A DNA stretch of 64,000 bases from Crateriforma spongiae. GTDB taxonomy: Bacteria; Planctomycetota; Planctomycetia; Pirellulales; Pirellulaceae. Positions 21,838 through 31,708 of this stretch are shown here, piece by piece (within the stretch, counting starts at the first letter, position 1; the number at the start of each line of letters is the position of its first letter). The notes under the pieces were generated by a model that did no database searches, was not told the DNA's origin, and saw only the letters and a list, made by a program, of their open reading frames with translations. Made by a program: the position numbers and the translations under genes. The stretch covers positions 1 to 64,000 of the forward strand of contig NZ_JAAXMS010000012.1 in NCBI RefSeq assembly GCF_012290005.1. Reading direction: 5' to 3'.

Positions 21838-21959
21838 CAACGGATCGGCATGTCGGGTTGATCAAGTTGGCCCGATACCTTTTGGGGGCCTTGCGGCGGC
21901 ATTTTAGCGACCGCTTGTCCGTCCGGTCGACCAGGGACCGCCAACCACGACGATCAAGT

Positions 21960-22445
21960 TCACAGATCAACGGACGTCAGCATACTGGCCTGCGTTTCGA
22001 CGTCGCTGTCGTCGTCTTCATCGACGGATTCCGCGTCACGAAGCGCGATCCGCTCCACCGCACGAGCACGTCGCTGGGCCCGTTTCGCTTCGGCGCGCGC
22101 CAATCGTTGTTCTTGGATGGACTGCTGTCGATCGACCTGTTGCCGGGCGTATTCCTGGGCCTGCTGTTGACGCATCGATGCCAGCATCAGCTGTTGTTGA
22201 TACAACTGCTGTTGCAACGCATACAGTTGCTGACGCTGATACGCCAATTGACGTTGATAAGCCGCATCAGACGCCGTCGGTGAAAACGCGGCGGTACTGA
22301 TCCCCAAGGATGACGACCGACTGGGGCCGCTGCCCCCTCGACCGCCGCCACCCCCACTGCATTGTGCCGATGCTTCGGACACCACCAGCAATGCGATCAT
22401 CAGGCCCAGACACGAACACCACGTTTGACAACGAATCATCGTCAT
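21960..22445 (-). CDS. Gln-rich coiled-coil secreted protein of unknown function
   Basis: The 161-residue product has a signal peptide (CLGLMIALLVVSEASA-Q), a Gly-rich linker (SGGGGGRGGSG), then a long Gln/Arg/Ala-rich helix with repeated YQRQ and LYQQQ units that should form a coiled coil, and an acidic tail (DEDDDSD). I recognise no family. It stands alone between the arsC-like unit and the large sulfatase. Confidence 0.6.
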   Translation of the reverse strand: MTMIRCQTWCSCLGLMIALLVVSEASAQCSGGGGGRGGSGPSRSSSLGISTAAFSPTASDAAYQRQLAYQRQQLYALQQQLYQQQLMLASMRQQQAQEYARQQVDRQQSIQEQRLARAEAKRAQRRARAVERIALRDAESVDEDDDSDVETQASMLTSVDL

Positions 22446-22534
22446 TCCCCCATCGGCTTGGATTGGTCACGAACACCGTCACCCAACCCACAAGGACGTC
22501 TTTGAAACGAGACTGTCACGCCGCAAAATGAGAA

Positions 22535-22562
22535 TCAGGACGTCCTCGGGTGGACGCCCTGA
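22535..22562 (-). terminator. Hairpin after the large sulfatase
   Basis: The inverted repeat TCAGGACGTCC (22535-22545) / GGACGCCCTGA (22552-22562) pairs at ten of eleven positions around a six-base loop. It lies 40 bases beyond the sulfatase stop in the direction of transcription, but has no clear U-run. Confidence 0.5.
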
Positions 22563-22602
22563 TGGTTCGAAGATGCGGATGCCTGCGCTGCGAAAGCTAT
22601 GA

Positions 22603-25008
22603 TCAGCGGGAAAGCGCCGCCTTGACTTGCATTTCGCGGTACTGCTGCAACTGTTCGTCGGTCAACGTGTGATCCGTGATCTTGATCGTCACGGATTCCA
22701 GCCCACCGGTGAACTCGAACGGCACCTGATAGTCTTCCGTGACTGGCGTTCCCGTGTCTTCACCGATGTCCAAGGTTTCATCCAAAGACATACGGAATGG
22801 GATCGTCCGAGGGATTCGATTGGTTCCCACCACTTCACCGTCGATCGACAACGTGGCTTCGCCGCCTTTGCCCAGACCGCCGCCGTCATAGTTGAAATCC
22901 AGCGTCACCACATGCTTACCCTCGGGAATCGCCTTTTCTGATTCGACGCGATACCGATGCACATCGGCCAGGTTGTAAACGAACACGGGCTTGCGATCCA
23001 AAACGTACAGCCCCACGCCACAGAACCGGCCACCCTGAGTCATCAGCAATCCTTCGGCACCATCATCGGGAATGTCCACCACGGCGCTGATTCCGAACGA
23101 CTTGTTCTTCAAATCGGGCGCCGATCCCTCGGGGATTCGCGTCATGCCGTCGTAGTAGACGAACGTGTCGCGACCAGCGGTCAGACTGGGACGGTTGGTC
23201 ACATCCAAGCGTTCAGCTTTGCTGTTGTCCAATGGCAAGACATCGTTCTTCACCGCTTCGATATAGAACAATCGCTGAAGCTCCTTCAGTTTTTCCGGAT
23301 ACTTCTTTGCCAGGTCATTTGACTCGGAAAAGTCTTCTTCGACGTTGTACAGTTCCCACTGATATCCATCGATCACGTCCACCGGGTCCACCACGCTGAC
23401 CCAAGGCGGTGACGTGGGTGTGGTGCAGGCCACCCAACCATTGTCATAGATCCCACGATTGCCCAGCATTTCGAAATACTGGGTCGTTCGATGCGAGGGT
23501 GTTTCAGCATCATCCCACGTGTAGGACATACTGGTGCCCTGGATGGGTTCCTGGGTAATACCGTTAATCGAATCCGGCGCCGGCACTCCCACCGCGTCCA
23601 AAATCGTCGGCATGATGTCAATCACATGGTGAAACTGGCTGCGGACGGTGCCCGTTTGTTTGATTCGCTTGGGCCATGACATGACCATCCCGTTGCGGGT
23701 ACCGCCGAAGTGCGACGCAACTTGCTTGGTCCACTGGAACGGCGTGTCCATCGCGTGGGCCCAACCGATCGGATAATGATTGAACGTCATCGGACCGCCC
23801 AGCTCATCACGATGCTGGTACACCTCATCAAAGGGGACGTCGATGTTGTTGAAGAACGTCATCTCGTTCAACAATCCCTGCGGGCTTCCTTCCGCACTGG
23901 CCCCGTTGTCCCCTTGGATGTAGATGATCAGTGTGTTGTCCAATTCGCCGGTCTGATCGATCGCATCGATGACACGCCCGAATTGATGATCCGCATGCGA
24001 CAGAGCCGCCGCATAGACCTCCATCATGCGGGCGAAGACCTCTTTTTGTTTGTCGTCCAGACTATCCCAAGCGGGAATTCCCTTGGAACGTTCGGTCAAC
24101 TTGGTTCCCGGCGGCACCACGCCTTGGGCTTTCTGCCGGGCCAGGGTTTCTTTGCGGACTTCATCCCAGCCATGGTCAAACTGTCCTTTGAATTTGGCAA
24201 TCCAATCTTTTGGCGCGTGGTGGGGTGCGTGGGCTGTCCCGGTCGCGTAGTAGCAAAAGAATGGCTTCTCAGGTGCCACCGCATTCTGCATCTGAATCCA
24301 ATCGATTGCTCGGTCGGCCATGTCTTCGTCAAAGTTGTAATTCGGATCATCATGCGGAGGTTCGACCGGTCGTGTGTTTTCAACGATCGCAGGTGCCCAC
24401 TGGTTGGTGTCGCCACCAACGAACCCATAGAAGTATTCGAACCCCAGACCAACCGGCCACAAATCAAACGGTCCCGCTTGGCTGGTATGCCAGTCGGGGA
24501 CGTTGTGGTTCTTTCCAAACCACGACGTGTTGTAACCGTTGTCTTTCAGAATCTGGCCCACCGTGCCACAAGACTTTCGCACCAGCGTGTTGTATCCCGG
24601 ATACCCCACCCCGATCTCCATGATGCCACCGGTCGACGCGGTGTGATGGTTACGTCCGGTGATCAATGCCGCTCGCGTCGGTGAACACAACGCGGTGGTA
24701 TGAAATTGGTTGTACCGCAACCCAGACTTCGCCAAGCGATCGAAAGTCGGCGTCGGAATCGGTCCACCAAACGTGCTGCTGGCGCCAAAGCCCACATCAT
24801 CGGTCAAGATCAGCAGAATGTTCGGCGCACCCTTGGGAGGTTTGACTTCGGCCGGAAAGTCTTTGACCGAATCTGATGGCCGCAATCCAATTTTGCCACC
24901 AAAAGGCCCCTGGGGAATCGGCAGCGACGTCCGATTCCATGGGCCATCACCCATCAACAATGGGCTCATTAAAAAGATCAGCGATGCAATACGAAGAGAA
25001 GCAAACAT
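22603..25008 (-). CDS. Large exported arylsulfatase with C-terminal beta domain
   Basis: From the ATG at 25008 the protein is 801 residues with a signal peptide ([16 protein letters not shown]). It shows the metal motif [13 protein letters not shown] and sulfatase signature LCSPTR with Cys108 as the formylglycine site, then TGRNHH. The catalytic part ends near residue 560; the last ~240 residues form a beta-rich region ([31 protein letters not shown]) like that of long arylsulfatases. It belongs to the long-chain S1_4-like type. An intergenic region holding a MITE-like element separates it from the sulfate-transfer trio. Confidence 0.93.
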   Translation of the reverse strand: MFASLRIASLIFLMSPLLMGDGPWNRTSLPIPQGPFGGKIGLRPSDSVKDFPAEVKPPKGAPNILLILTDDVGFGASSTFGGPIPTPTFDRLAKSGLRYNQFHTTALCSPTRAALITGRNHHTASTGGIMEIGVGYPGYNTLVRKSCGTVGQILKDNGYNTSWFGKNHNVPDWHTSQAGPFDLWPVGLGFEYFYGFVGGDTNQWAPAIVENTRPVEPPHDDPNYNFDEDMADRAIDWIQMQNAVAPEKPFFCYYATGTAHAPHHAPKDWIAKFKGQFDHGWDEVRKETLARQKAQGVVPPGTKLTERSKGIPAWDSLDDKQKEVFARMMEVYAAALSHADHQFGRVIDAIDQTGELDNTLIIYIQGDNGASAEGSPQGLLNEMTFFNNIDVPFDEVYQHRDELGGPMTFNHYPIGWAHAMDTPFQWTKQVASHFGGTRNGMVMSWPKRIKQTGTVRSQFHHVIDIMPTILDAVGVPAPDSINGITQEPIQGTSMSYTWDDAETPSHRTTQYFEMLGNRGIYDNGWVACTTPTSPPWVSVVDPVDVIDGYQWELYNVEEDFSESNDLAKKYPEKLKELQRLFYIEAVKNDVLPLDNSKAERLDVTNRPSLTAGRDTFVYYDGMTRIPEGSAPDLKNKSFGISAVVDIPDDGAEGLLMTQGGRFCGVGLYVLDRKPVFVYNLADVHRYRVESEKAIPEGKHVVTLDFNYDGGGLGKGGEATLSIDGEVVGTNRIPRTIPFRMSLDETLDIGEDTGTPVTEDYQVPFEFTGGLESVTIKITDHTLTDEQLQQYREMQVKAALSR

Positions 25009-25531
25009 GGTGTGTGTGCCCGCAGAGAGAACGTGGAATACGATGAACCGCTTCGGCATGTCGATTCGGTTCGGCGTATCGGAGGACGAGATCCCGTCAT
25101 CTTAACAGCCTGTCGAATGCCCGATCTTTTCTTTAGTCGATGCGTTCGATGCAAATTTACTGATTCTTCAGGCAATGCCCCACAGACACTTCCTGAGTGC
25201 ACCTCACGACCACAATCGTTCTGTATCGCTTGAGTAGGCGGACAGATCACTTGAGTTCAGCAACTCAACGCGTAGGCAAGAAACGAAACCGCGAATATTG
25301 CCGTTGCTCGGTTACGCGTTTTGAAGTTGCGATTCACTGGTCAACCGACGCGTGAGCGAGGAAACAATGATGTTGACATCGCCTCGCTCACGCTTCGGGT
25401 TACCCAAAAACCAATGTCTCGGGCAAATGCGCAGCTTCGAAACGTACGCGTCGTTTTGCCATTTGTCACAAAACTCCTGTCCACCTGCTTAGATGAACGC
25501 ATGCTTCATTGGACACGTCACGAACACCGAC
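25009..25531. other. Intergenic region holding MITE-like element A
   Basis: About 520 bases between the sulfatase start and the sulfotransferase stop. Half of it is the repeat element at 25230-25492. The remaining 220 bases next to the sulfatase should contain its promoter, but I see no convincing boxes and no gene. Confidence 0.6.
25230..25492. mobile_element. MITE-like element, copy A
   Basis: This 263-bp non-coding element has imperfect terminal inverted repeats, TTGAGTAGGCGGACAG (25230-25245) and CTGTCCACCTGCTTAG (25477-25492), pairing at 12 of 16 positions. Inside is a 77-base left arm, a 116-base central block (25323-25438) bounded by GAAGTTGC and GCAGCTTC, and a 38-base right arm. The central block holds a long hairpin with stems containing CGTGAGCGAGG and CCTCGCTCACG. 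Copy B at 55862-56123 has the same plan and lengths, but its central block is reversed. No transposase or clear target duplication is visible. Confidence 0.8.
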
Positions 25532-26881
25532 TTAGACACTGGCCCGCTGCAGTTGACTGAAGACCTGATAGGCTTCCTTGATCAATGGCGTACTGGAATC
25601 GGCTTCAACTTGCACGCCATCCAGTGAACGCGAAGGTTGATCGATCGCACTTCCGGCCAAAACGGCATCGGAAACCGACACGGGATCATTGCGCACCGCG
25701 TCATTGCCGATGATACGAATTCGATCACGAGGCAAGGTTAACGCGTATCGATAGTAATCCAGCCAACGTTCGATCCAGTAATCAACCGTGTCAGGGTCAT
25801 GGTGGCGAAAGGCTTGCGATTCAAAGACAAAGTCGCGTCGATTCAAACCGAATTCGTGGTGCCCCAACATGTCCATGTAGTCCACGACAAAGGGTGATTG
25901 CAGTTGCAACTGACAGTGCAATCGATGCTGGCGAAGCAAACTTTGGGCATGTTGAATCGGATCGCGATACAGCAACACGAGTGTGTATTGCTGGGTCTGT
26001 TCCAAGAACGATTCCGCTCTTAACAGAAAGTTATTGTTCTTCGACAGATAGACCAACGACGGTGAAGCCCCGACCGTCGCAAGTCGCTGGAACTGTTCGA
26101 TCTGCTGCGTCGAAACGGCATGGCGATGAAGCGCACCGTCGCGATAAAAATCTTCCTTCAAGATGACGCGCCAAATGAACTCGTCAAACGCTTCGGGGCT
26201 GTCCAGATCGACCCACAGCCCATCGCGATGTGTCCGCTGCACCGCACGACTTCTCGCTCGATTCAGCGTTTTCCACAATCGCGGCGCCATCGGAAACGGC
26301 ATCTGGCGATACGTCAGACACCAGGTCCGGTCGTTCTGATGCAACACACGCAACATCGCCGTCGTTCCCGCACGTGCCAGGCCCGTCACGATGATGCCTT
26401 CGTTGGCGGGACGGTCACCACACACCCACCGATCGATGCGACCGGCGGACAAGCTGACCGACGGGACGCCCAGCGTCAGATAGTAAAAGCACTGCTTACC
26501 GGCGGGATACTGGTCCGCTGACGTTGGTCGGCGAAATCGCCAAACATAGATCACGCAAATCGGCACACTGCCCAACAATGCCTGACCGACTACATCGACA
26601 CCGGACCGCCCCGCAAACGAAACGGCCAGAAAAGGCAATCCCGACACGACCACGATTCCCATCGTAGCAATGGACAATGTGAACAGACACTGAACCAAAG
26701 CAATGGCATCGCGTTGAGCTTTGCGAAGCCGGACTTGGTCGTCCAGGTTGTACCGATTCAGTTCATAAACACTTTGCCCCAACGTGACCAGAAAGCGGTC
26801 CACCCAGTGTTGGAACCCGGTCCAGCGGTACAGAAACAATCCGATCAAAGCCGACAGAAATCCAGCCGCAAATGCCGGCAT
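25532..26881 (-). CDS. Membrane-anchored P-loop sulfotransferase
   Basis: The 449-residue protein has hydrophobic segments in its first 115 residues, then a cytosolic domain with a 5'-phosphosulfate-binding P-loop, GLARAGTTAMLRVL at 167-180, typical of PAPS-dependent sulfotransferases. A later RDPIQHAQSLLRQH segment fits the 3'-phosphate-binding region (Arg-x10-Ser-type). It would transfer sulfate from PAPS to a carbohydrate, lipid or protein. Its start lies three bases after the stop of the 61-residue membrane protein, so the three genes form one operon with the arylsulfotransferase-like gene first. Confidence 0.85.
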   Translation of the reverse strand: MPAFAAGFLSALIGLFLYRWTGFQHWVDRFLVTLGQSVYELNRYNLDDQVRLRKAQRDAIALVQCLFTLSIATMGIVVVSGLPFLAVSFAGRSGVDVVGQALLGSVPICVIYVWRFRRPTSADQYPAGKQCFYYLTLGVPSVSLSAGRIDRWVCGDRPANEGIIVTGLARAGTTAMLRVLHQNDRTWCLTYRQMPFPMAPRLWKTLNRARSRAVQRTHRDGLWVDLDSPEAFDEFIWRVILKEDFYRDGALHRHAVSTQQIEQFQRLATVGASPSLVYLSKNNNFLLRAESFLEQTQQYTLVLLYRDPIQHAQSLLRQHRLHCQLQLQSPFVVDYMDMLGHHEFGLNRRDFVFESQAFRHHDPDTVDYWIERWLDYYRYALTLPRDRIRIIGNDAVRNDPVSVSDAVLAGSAIDQPSRSLDGVQVEADSSTPLIKEAYQVFSQLQRASV

Positions 26882-26884
26882 GAA

Positions 26885-27070
26885 TCAATCGCCTTGATCA
26901 AGAGGTGGATTCGATTCATCGCGTTTACGACGTCGACGCATCTGCAACGGCAAAATCGCAAACGCATAGACCAGGAACAGGCCCGCCGCGACAAATCCCA
27001 GCAACAAGACGAGGCCACCGATGCCAATCCCGGGGCCAATATACGCAAGCATGCTTTCCAAGACTTTCAT
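26885..27070 (-). CDS. Small YIGPG-type membrane protein
   Basis: The 61-residue protein has one strong membrane helix (GIGGLVLLLGFVAAGLFLVY) after the motif LAYIGPGIG and ends in a basic/charged tail (QMRRRRKRDES). The YIGPG motif occurs in small proteins next to surface-polymer and sulfotransferase genes. Its ATG overlaps the TGA of the upstream gene by four bases, fixing the start at 27070. It may scaffold the two sulfate-transfer proteins on either side; this is inferred from context. Confidence 0.75.
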   Translation of the reverse strand: MKVLESMLAYIGPGIGIGGLVLLLGFVAAGLFLVYAFAILPLQMRRRRKRDESNPPLDQGD

Positions 27071-28428
27071 GATGGATCCATCAAACGGAACCAAGCGACG
27101 TGCCCCACTTTGCCATCACGATTGCCGGGGCAAACAAACTTGTAGGAACGGTCACTGTCCAAGTCAGCCGCGACGAAAAAGCTTTGATCCGACGCCTCGA
27201 TAAACAACCAGGCATCTTCCTTCCACCACTTCACGCGACCTTGGGTGGGCGTTTTGCAATTGTGGCGAACAAAGATGTCCTGAAAGACCGACTCGGCTTG
27301 GGCAGCGTTGAAATCGTAAACCATGCAACGATTTTGATCGCCGTGGCGGTAAACGAATCCGGAACCCCAAGGCGAATTGTTCATCACGTTGTTATCGAAC
27401 ACACTGATTTGATGATCGCTGACCACGGTGACATCGTGTTGATAGGACCACGCAACCGCGTTGCTCCATAGCACTTTTCCGGTTGACGGCCGGAACAACA
27501 GGACGCTGCTGATGTTTCGCAAGCTTAAAAAGACGTCTCCCGGTTCCCAGAACTCCGATCGCCGCCGAACCGGTTGGACGTCATTCAGATGGAACGGGTC
27601 AGTGTCGGACCGTGCGTGATGCGAATAGTCATGTTCTGGATTGGCTTGAAAGATTTCACTGATCGGATACCGCTGTAAAACCTGGCCATTCGTTGCGTCA
27701 ATCTTCAGAGCCACGTCGTCGCGAAATCCCTCTTGATCGGCGACCATGGAACACGTCCACAGATTGCCGTCATGATCGACTTCCACCGAATGGTGCACCA
27801 TCTCGGGTGACTGCCACAGCAACGTGCCATCGGGATCAAAGCAGCAAAGCGATTGCTGTAGACGCGTCACCAGGCGGCCACCCTCCACTATCAAAGGCGA
27901 AGCCAGGGGAAACCGAATGGGACCGCGGAAACTGAAATTCGGGTATCGCCGTTGATTTTCTTTCAGCCACTGTTTGTAACGTGACGCCAAATCGTCATAG
28001 GACCAATCCCAACGGTGAACCACATGATTGTCGGCCAAGCGACGACGAATCACGCTGATCTGATTGGAATCTTGGTGATAGCGGCTGTACAGAAAGTCCT
28101 TCGGTACCGGGATGGTGTCGACGCCGACAACCGATACCGTTCCCGGCGGCAACGCCGTCTCCGGTTCGGTGTCCAAATTACGAACAACGTCGGGGTCTTG
28201 GATCACCGCGGTCGCGTGTTCAGGGACATCGCGTAGACGTCCGACGATTCGTTCAAATGGGGTCAATTGCTGGCGATCGTCCAGCTTTTTCTGAATCCGG
28301 CTGCCGTACCACAGCCCAAAGACCAACACGAACAGTAAAAGCACGGCCCAGCGTGCCCGCAAGACCAATGCCTGAAACGGGGATTTATCGTCGAAATCGT
28401 TCCGGTCGCGAACAGGTTTCGAAGACAT
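27067..28428 (-). CDS. Arylsulfotransferase (ASST)-like membrane-anchored protein
   Basis: A 453-residue protein with one N-terminal membrane anchor (residues 27-42) and an exported beta-propeller-like domain. Conserved landmarks match PAPS-independent arylsulfate sulfotransferases: HHSVEVDHDGNLW (His212/213), DPFHLNDVQPV (His280-x-Asn282), GDVFLSLRNIS (Arg304) and YQHDVTVV (His331). In characterised ASSTs such His and Arg residues hold the sulfate and form a transient sulfohistidine. It is the first gene of the trio with the YIGPG protein and a P-loop sulfotransferase. The propeller could also be non-catalytic, but the motif set argues for the family. Confidence 0.78.
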   Translation of the reverse strand: MSSKPVRDRNDFDDKSPFQALVLRARWAVLLLFVLVFGLWYGSRIQKKLDDRQQLTPFERIVGRLRDVPEHATAVIQDPDVVRNLDTEPETALPPGTVSVVGVDTIPVPKDFLYSRYHQDSNQISVIRRRLADNHVVHRWDWSYDDLASRYKQWLKENQRRYPNFSFRGPIRFPLASPLIVEGGRLVTRLQQSLCCFDPDGTLLWQSPEMVHHSVEVDHDGNLWTCSMVADQEGFRDDVALKIDATNGQVLQRYPISEIFQANPEHDYSHHARSDTDPFHLNDVQPVRRRSEFWEPGDVFLSLRNISSVLLFRPSTGKVLWSNAVAWSYQHDVTVVSDHQISVFDNNVMNNSPWGSGFVYRHGDQNRCMVYDFNAAQAESVFQDIFVRHNCKTPTQGRVKWWKEDAWLFIEASDQSFFVAADLDSDRSYKFVCPGNRDGKVGHVAWFRLMDPS

Positions 28429-28710
28429 TCGTCTCTCTGAAGAACTGGGGCGAATCGGCGGTGAACATACCGGGGCCGTTTAAGCAGGGTCAACCGCCAC
28501 CACATGGGACCGAAAACAATGGCTTGGGCGATCCGCACCCGCTTGGCGAAAACCGGGGAGAAACGGATGAGCTCGATCCCAAAGATTGGCGACGGGGGGC
28601 GACAGATCGATCGGTTGCCGCTTCCGGTCCGGCCCGCCAGGGTGCAGAATGCAGATACCAAGGCGGAGCATCCACTCTTTTTCCCGACCAAAAAACTCAA
28701 AGTCCCCACC

Positions 28711-29604
28711 GTGTCCCAACTATCTTCCGCCGGTCAACAATTGGTCCAGACACTGGCCCAGCGATACGGGCTGTCGACCGATGCAGTCACGCACATGCTG
28801 ATCGCTGTTCATAACGGCAACGGCACGATGGCCCAGTTCAACCACCCGGAATTCGGCGGCTCGGGTCAATGGATGCAGGGTGGTATGACCATGGTCAGCG
28901 ACCTATTCAACTATGCGTTGAAGAACCGTGTCGATGGCATTTGCCAAGACATCTCCAACGAACTTGCCAACCATCAACTGGTGCCATTTTCGGGATCGTT
29001 TCAGTCGCAAAGCCAGAACGGATCATCGGCACAATCCCAGGCTGCCGGCACCATCGGATCCCAGAATACGCTATTCGTTCCCGACCCGGACACGAATTGG
29101 TGGCCGGTCGAATTGGGCGCACCGTCGGCCATCGGTTCACAAAACAACATTCGCTACGCCTACTTTCCTGCTTCGCAACGTTTGGCCATCAGCACTGGCG
29201 GTGAACCCTGGGTCTATGACACGCTGAACCATCAAATCGGTGGCTTTTCGCAGCAACAGGGAACCGGCGGTTCGATCTTGCTGACCAGCCAATTCGGGAC
29301 GATCGACCTGGCAACCTTGCCTGTCGTTTCGCGCGGTGGTGTCATTCAATCGCCATCGGCCTCCGACGTCGCTCCACCCGCCCCGCCGGCATCGGAGCCT
29401 CCAACACCGCCGCCGATCAACGAGCCGACATCCGCCCCCATCCAAGACGTCGCCAATTGCGAAGCGCCGATGCCGGCCAGCGAACCGTCCAACCCGCACG
29501 ACATCATCGAGACGCTTGATCGCTTGGGCGCGCTGATGGAAAAAGGTTATCTGTCCGAACAAGAATTCGCGGACAAGAAAGCCGATTTGCTCAGTCGACT
29601 GTGA
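28711..29604 (+). CDS. SHOCT-domain protein with planctomycete-type N-terminus
   Basis: I place the start at the GTG at 28711 (297 residues), which gives SQLSSAGQQLVQTLAQRYGL, matching the usual beginning of this planctomycete family; the frame remains open upstream but that part is low-complexity and Arg-rich. The N-terminal domain contains NGTMAQFNHPEFGGSGQWMQGGMTMVSDLF (in pieces). A Pro/Ser-rich linker leads to a C-terminal SHOCT motif: LDRLGALMEKGYLSEQEFADKKADLLSRL in part, a short helical module found at the ends of many bacterial proteins. No enzymatic residues are apparent. Confidence 0.85.
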   Translation: MSQLSSAGQQLVQTLAQRYGLSTDAVTHMLIAVHNGNGTMAQFNHPEFGGSGQWMQGGMTMVSDLFNYALKNRVDGICQDISNELANHQLVPFSGSFQSQSQNGSSAQSQAAGTIGSQNTLFVPDPDTNWWPVELGAPSAIGSQNNIRYAYFPASQRLAISTGGEPWVYDTLNHQIGGFSQQQGTGGSILLTSQFGTIDLATLPVVSRGGVIQSPSASDVAPPAPPASEPPTPPPINEPTSAPIQDVANCEAPMPASEPSNPHDIIETLDRLGALMEKGYLSEQEFADKKADLLSRL

Positions 29605-29768
29605 AACGTTTGGGACGTGCCGCCTCGAACCGTCTTCGCCCGCGAAAGCTGGTGGATCGTTGATCCGTCGCTCCGCGAGCGAGGGTTTTCGGGAATGATC
29701 GATGGCCAAGCCGAAAGAATTTTCTCGGTTTCATCGGCAGGTTCATCGAAGACGCCGGATAGCTGACC

Positions 29769-30320
29769 ATGCGACCCAATGCTGTTCCCTCTTCGCCGCC
29801 GGAAGAAGCCGAATTTTTGCGACTGTTTCTACGGCACGAAAACCAGTTGCGTGTGTACGCGCGAACCATGCTGCCGGACTGGAACAGCGTCGACGATGCA
29901 CTGCAAGAAGCCAGCGTGACGATGTGGCAAAAGCTATGGCAGCTGGAAAACGCCGACGGTTTCCTGCCCTGGGCCAAGGTGATCCTGCGCTTCAAATGCC
30001 TTCACTTGATCGAAGACATGCGACGCCGCCGACCGATCCTGAGCGATGAAGTCTTGACCATGTTGGCAGAAGATCCTGACACCCGGATTCATGAACAGGA
30101 TGCGGAGATGCGGTCGGCCCTTCAGCAATGCCTGTCACAATTCACCGCGGCTCATCAAGAACTTTTGGTCGCTCCGTACACCGCCGGCCAACGCGTCACC
30201 GAACTGGCCGAGCGATCGGGCAAGACCCCCAACGCGTTTTACAAATTGCTGGGTCGGCTAAGAGAAAAACTGACCGACTGCGTTCAACGTCAGATTCACA
30301 CGGCACAGTATCCATCATGA
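29769..30320 (+). CDS. ECF-type sigma-70 factor (Rhodopirellula/Verrucomicrobium group)
   Basis: The 183-residue protein has sigma region 2 (FLRLFLRHENQLRVYARTML, then DDALQEASVTMWQKLWQ) and region 4 with the helix-turn-helix at about 140-175 (VTELAERSGKTPNAFYKLLGRL). The spacing and wording fit the short planctomycete sigma-70 subfamily that regularly precedes FecR-like membrane proteins. Its TGA overlaps the ATG of the next gene by four bases, so the pair is co-translated and the downstream protein is its probable regulator. Confidence 0.92.
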   Translation: MRPNAVPSSPPEEAEFLRLFLRHENQLRVYARTMLPDWNSVDDALQEASVTMWQKLWQLENADGFLPWAKVILRFKCLHLIEDMRRRRPILSDEVLTMLAEDPDTRIHEQDAEMRSALQQCLSQFTAAHQELLVAPYTAGQRVTELAERSGKTPNAFYKLLGRLREKLTDCVQRQIHTAQYPS

Positions 30321-31708
30321 ATCCCGACCAATTGTTGCATCAGTATCTGCTGGGAAACCTGGACGCGGCCGGGACCGCAGAACTGAATCGTCTGTTGGAC
30401 AACGACCCCGATCTGCAGCGCCGCTATCGATTGGCTGTTCGGATCGATACGGAACTTCGCAACCGTTCCCTTCAGATTCCGGATTCGACCACCAAAGATT
30501 CCGACGAAGCGGTTTTATCGCTCGTCAAAACACGATCCCCCTATCTGCGAACCATGATCGCGATATTCGCGACGGCGGTGTGCCTGATGATCGCGGTCGG
30601 GCTATGGCAATCGCCGCCGGATGTCGTTGCGACGTTGGTGTCCAGTGAAAACGCGGCCTGGGAAAGCGTCTTGCCTACCAATCCAGGATCCGATTTGCGT
30701 CCGGGAACGTTGCACCTGAAAACTGGCTTGGCAACGATCCGATTCGGTTCCGGCGCCGAACTGACCGTCGAGGCACCAACCCAGATCGAACTGATCAGCA
30801 CCATGGCCGCCAAGCTGACCACCGGGGCGGCAATGATCAATGTCCCCGAGTCAGCGATCGGCTTTCGGTTGGAAACTCCCGATGGCTATGCGATCGATCG
30901 AGGAACCAAGTTTGCTGTCCGCGTGGATGACGACGGGCACAGCACAGATTTCGAGTTAATCGATGGCGAAATCGACGTCCATCATCAAAGCACCGGCGAC
31001 TCGATTCGTCTTAACCAGGCGGGATCGGCGGCCTCAATTTCCACCCATAGGATGTCGATGATTCCATCCGCCGTAGAATCCGAACCCGAGGACGCAGTCG
31101 GAGGCCAAAGCGAATCCGATGCCCCCGCCCAACGCGACCAAAAGGTCCTTCGAATCGGTACCGAGGGCCGCTGTGGTACGGCGATGCCCCGATCACACAA
31201 ACGACACAAGTTCATCGATCCGGCGGTGTTGTCGGTCAAACGCAGCGGCACGGGGAAATGGGACTTTCGTTCGTTTTTCGAATTCGACGTGACCCCCATC
31301 GACGTCGCTGACGTTGTCCACGCACGCGTGCGTTTGAACCTGGTCCCCAGCACTCGCGGTGTCGTTTCACGCCTTCCCCGTATCAACCGGTTCGCGATCT
31401 ATGGATTGACCAACCCTGAAAAATTCGGCTGGGACGTCGAACCGACTTGGGAAGCGTCACCGGGGCCGGAAGATGGTGTTCTATTGGGAAAATTCGAAAT
31501 CGAACGCAGCCAAAATCGTGGCACGTTTGGCATTGAATCTGACGAACTACTGCGTTTTTTGCGGTCACATGCGGATCGACCGATCACGTTAATCTTGGTC
31601 CGTGAAACGACGCAGATCGAAGGCATCGGCGTCGGCATGACGCATATGTTTGCCAGCGATCGTCATCCCGAATCCGTCGGGCCGGTCTTGGAATTGACGG
31701 TCCGCTGA
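30317..31708 (+). CDS. FecR-like anti-sigma protein with C-terminal DNRLRE-like domain
   Basis: From the overlapping ATG at 30317 the protein is 463 residues. The first 75 residues form a cytosolic helical segment (LLHQYLLGNLDAAGTAELNRLLDND in part) typical of anti-sigma partners; a membrane helix follows at 78-98; then a FecR domain at about 130-245 with ETPDGYAIDRGTKFAVRVDD in part. The last ~200 residues form a beta domain with KWDFRSFFEFDV and VVHARVRLNL, like the DNRLRE/CBM96-type modules seen on extracellular proteins. This fusion would let an extracellular binding module signal to the sigma factor. Confidence 0.8.
   Translation: MNPDQLLHQYLLGNLDAAGTAELNRLLDNDPDLQRRYRLAVRIDTELRNRSLQIPDSTTKDSDEAVLSLVKTRSPYLRTMIAIFATAVCLMIAVGLWQSPPDVVATLVSSENAAWESVLPTNPGSDLRPGTLHLKTGLATIRFGSGAELTVEAPTQIELISTMAAKLTTGAAMINVPESAIGFRLETPDGYAIDRGTKFAVRVDDDGHSTDFELIDGEIDVHHQSTGDSIRLNQAGSAASISTHRMSMIPSAVESEPEDAVGGQSESDAPAQRDQKVLRIGTEGRCGTAMPRSHKRHKFIDPAVLSVKRSGTGKWDFRSFFEFDVTPIDVADVVHARVRLNLVPSTRGVVSRLPRINRFAIYGLTNPEKFGWDVEPTWEASPGPEDGVLLGKFEIERSQNRGTFGIESDELLRFLRSHADRPITLILVRETTQIEGIGVGMTHMFASDRHPESVGPVLELTVR

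Noticed and set aside
28257-28814. 185-codon plus-strand frame before the SHOCT gene
   Set aside because: Arg/Pro-rich, overlaps the ASST-like gene start and the SHOCT gene in another frame.
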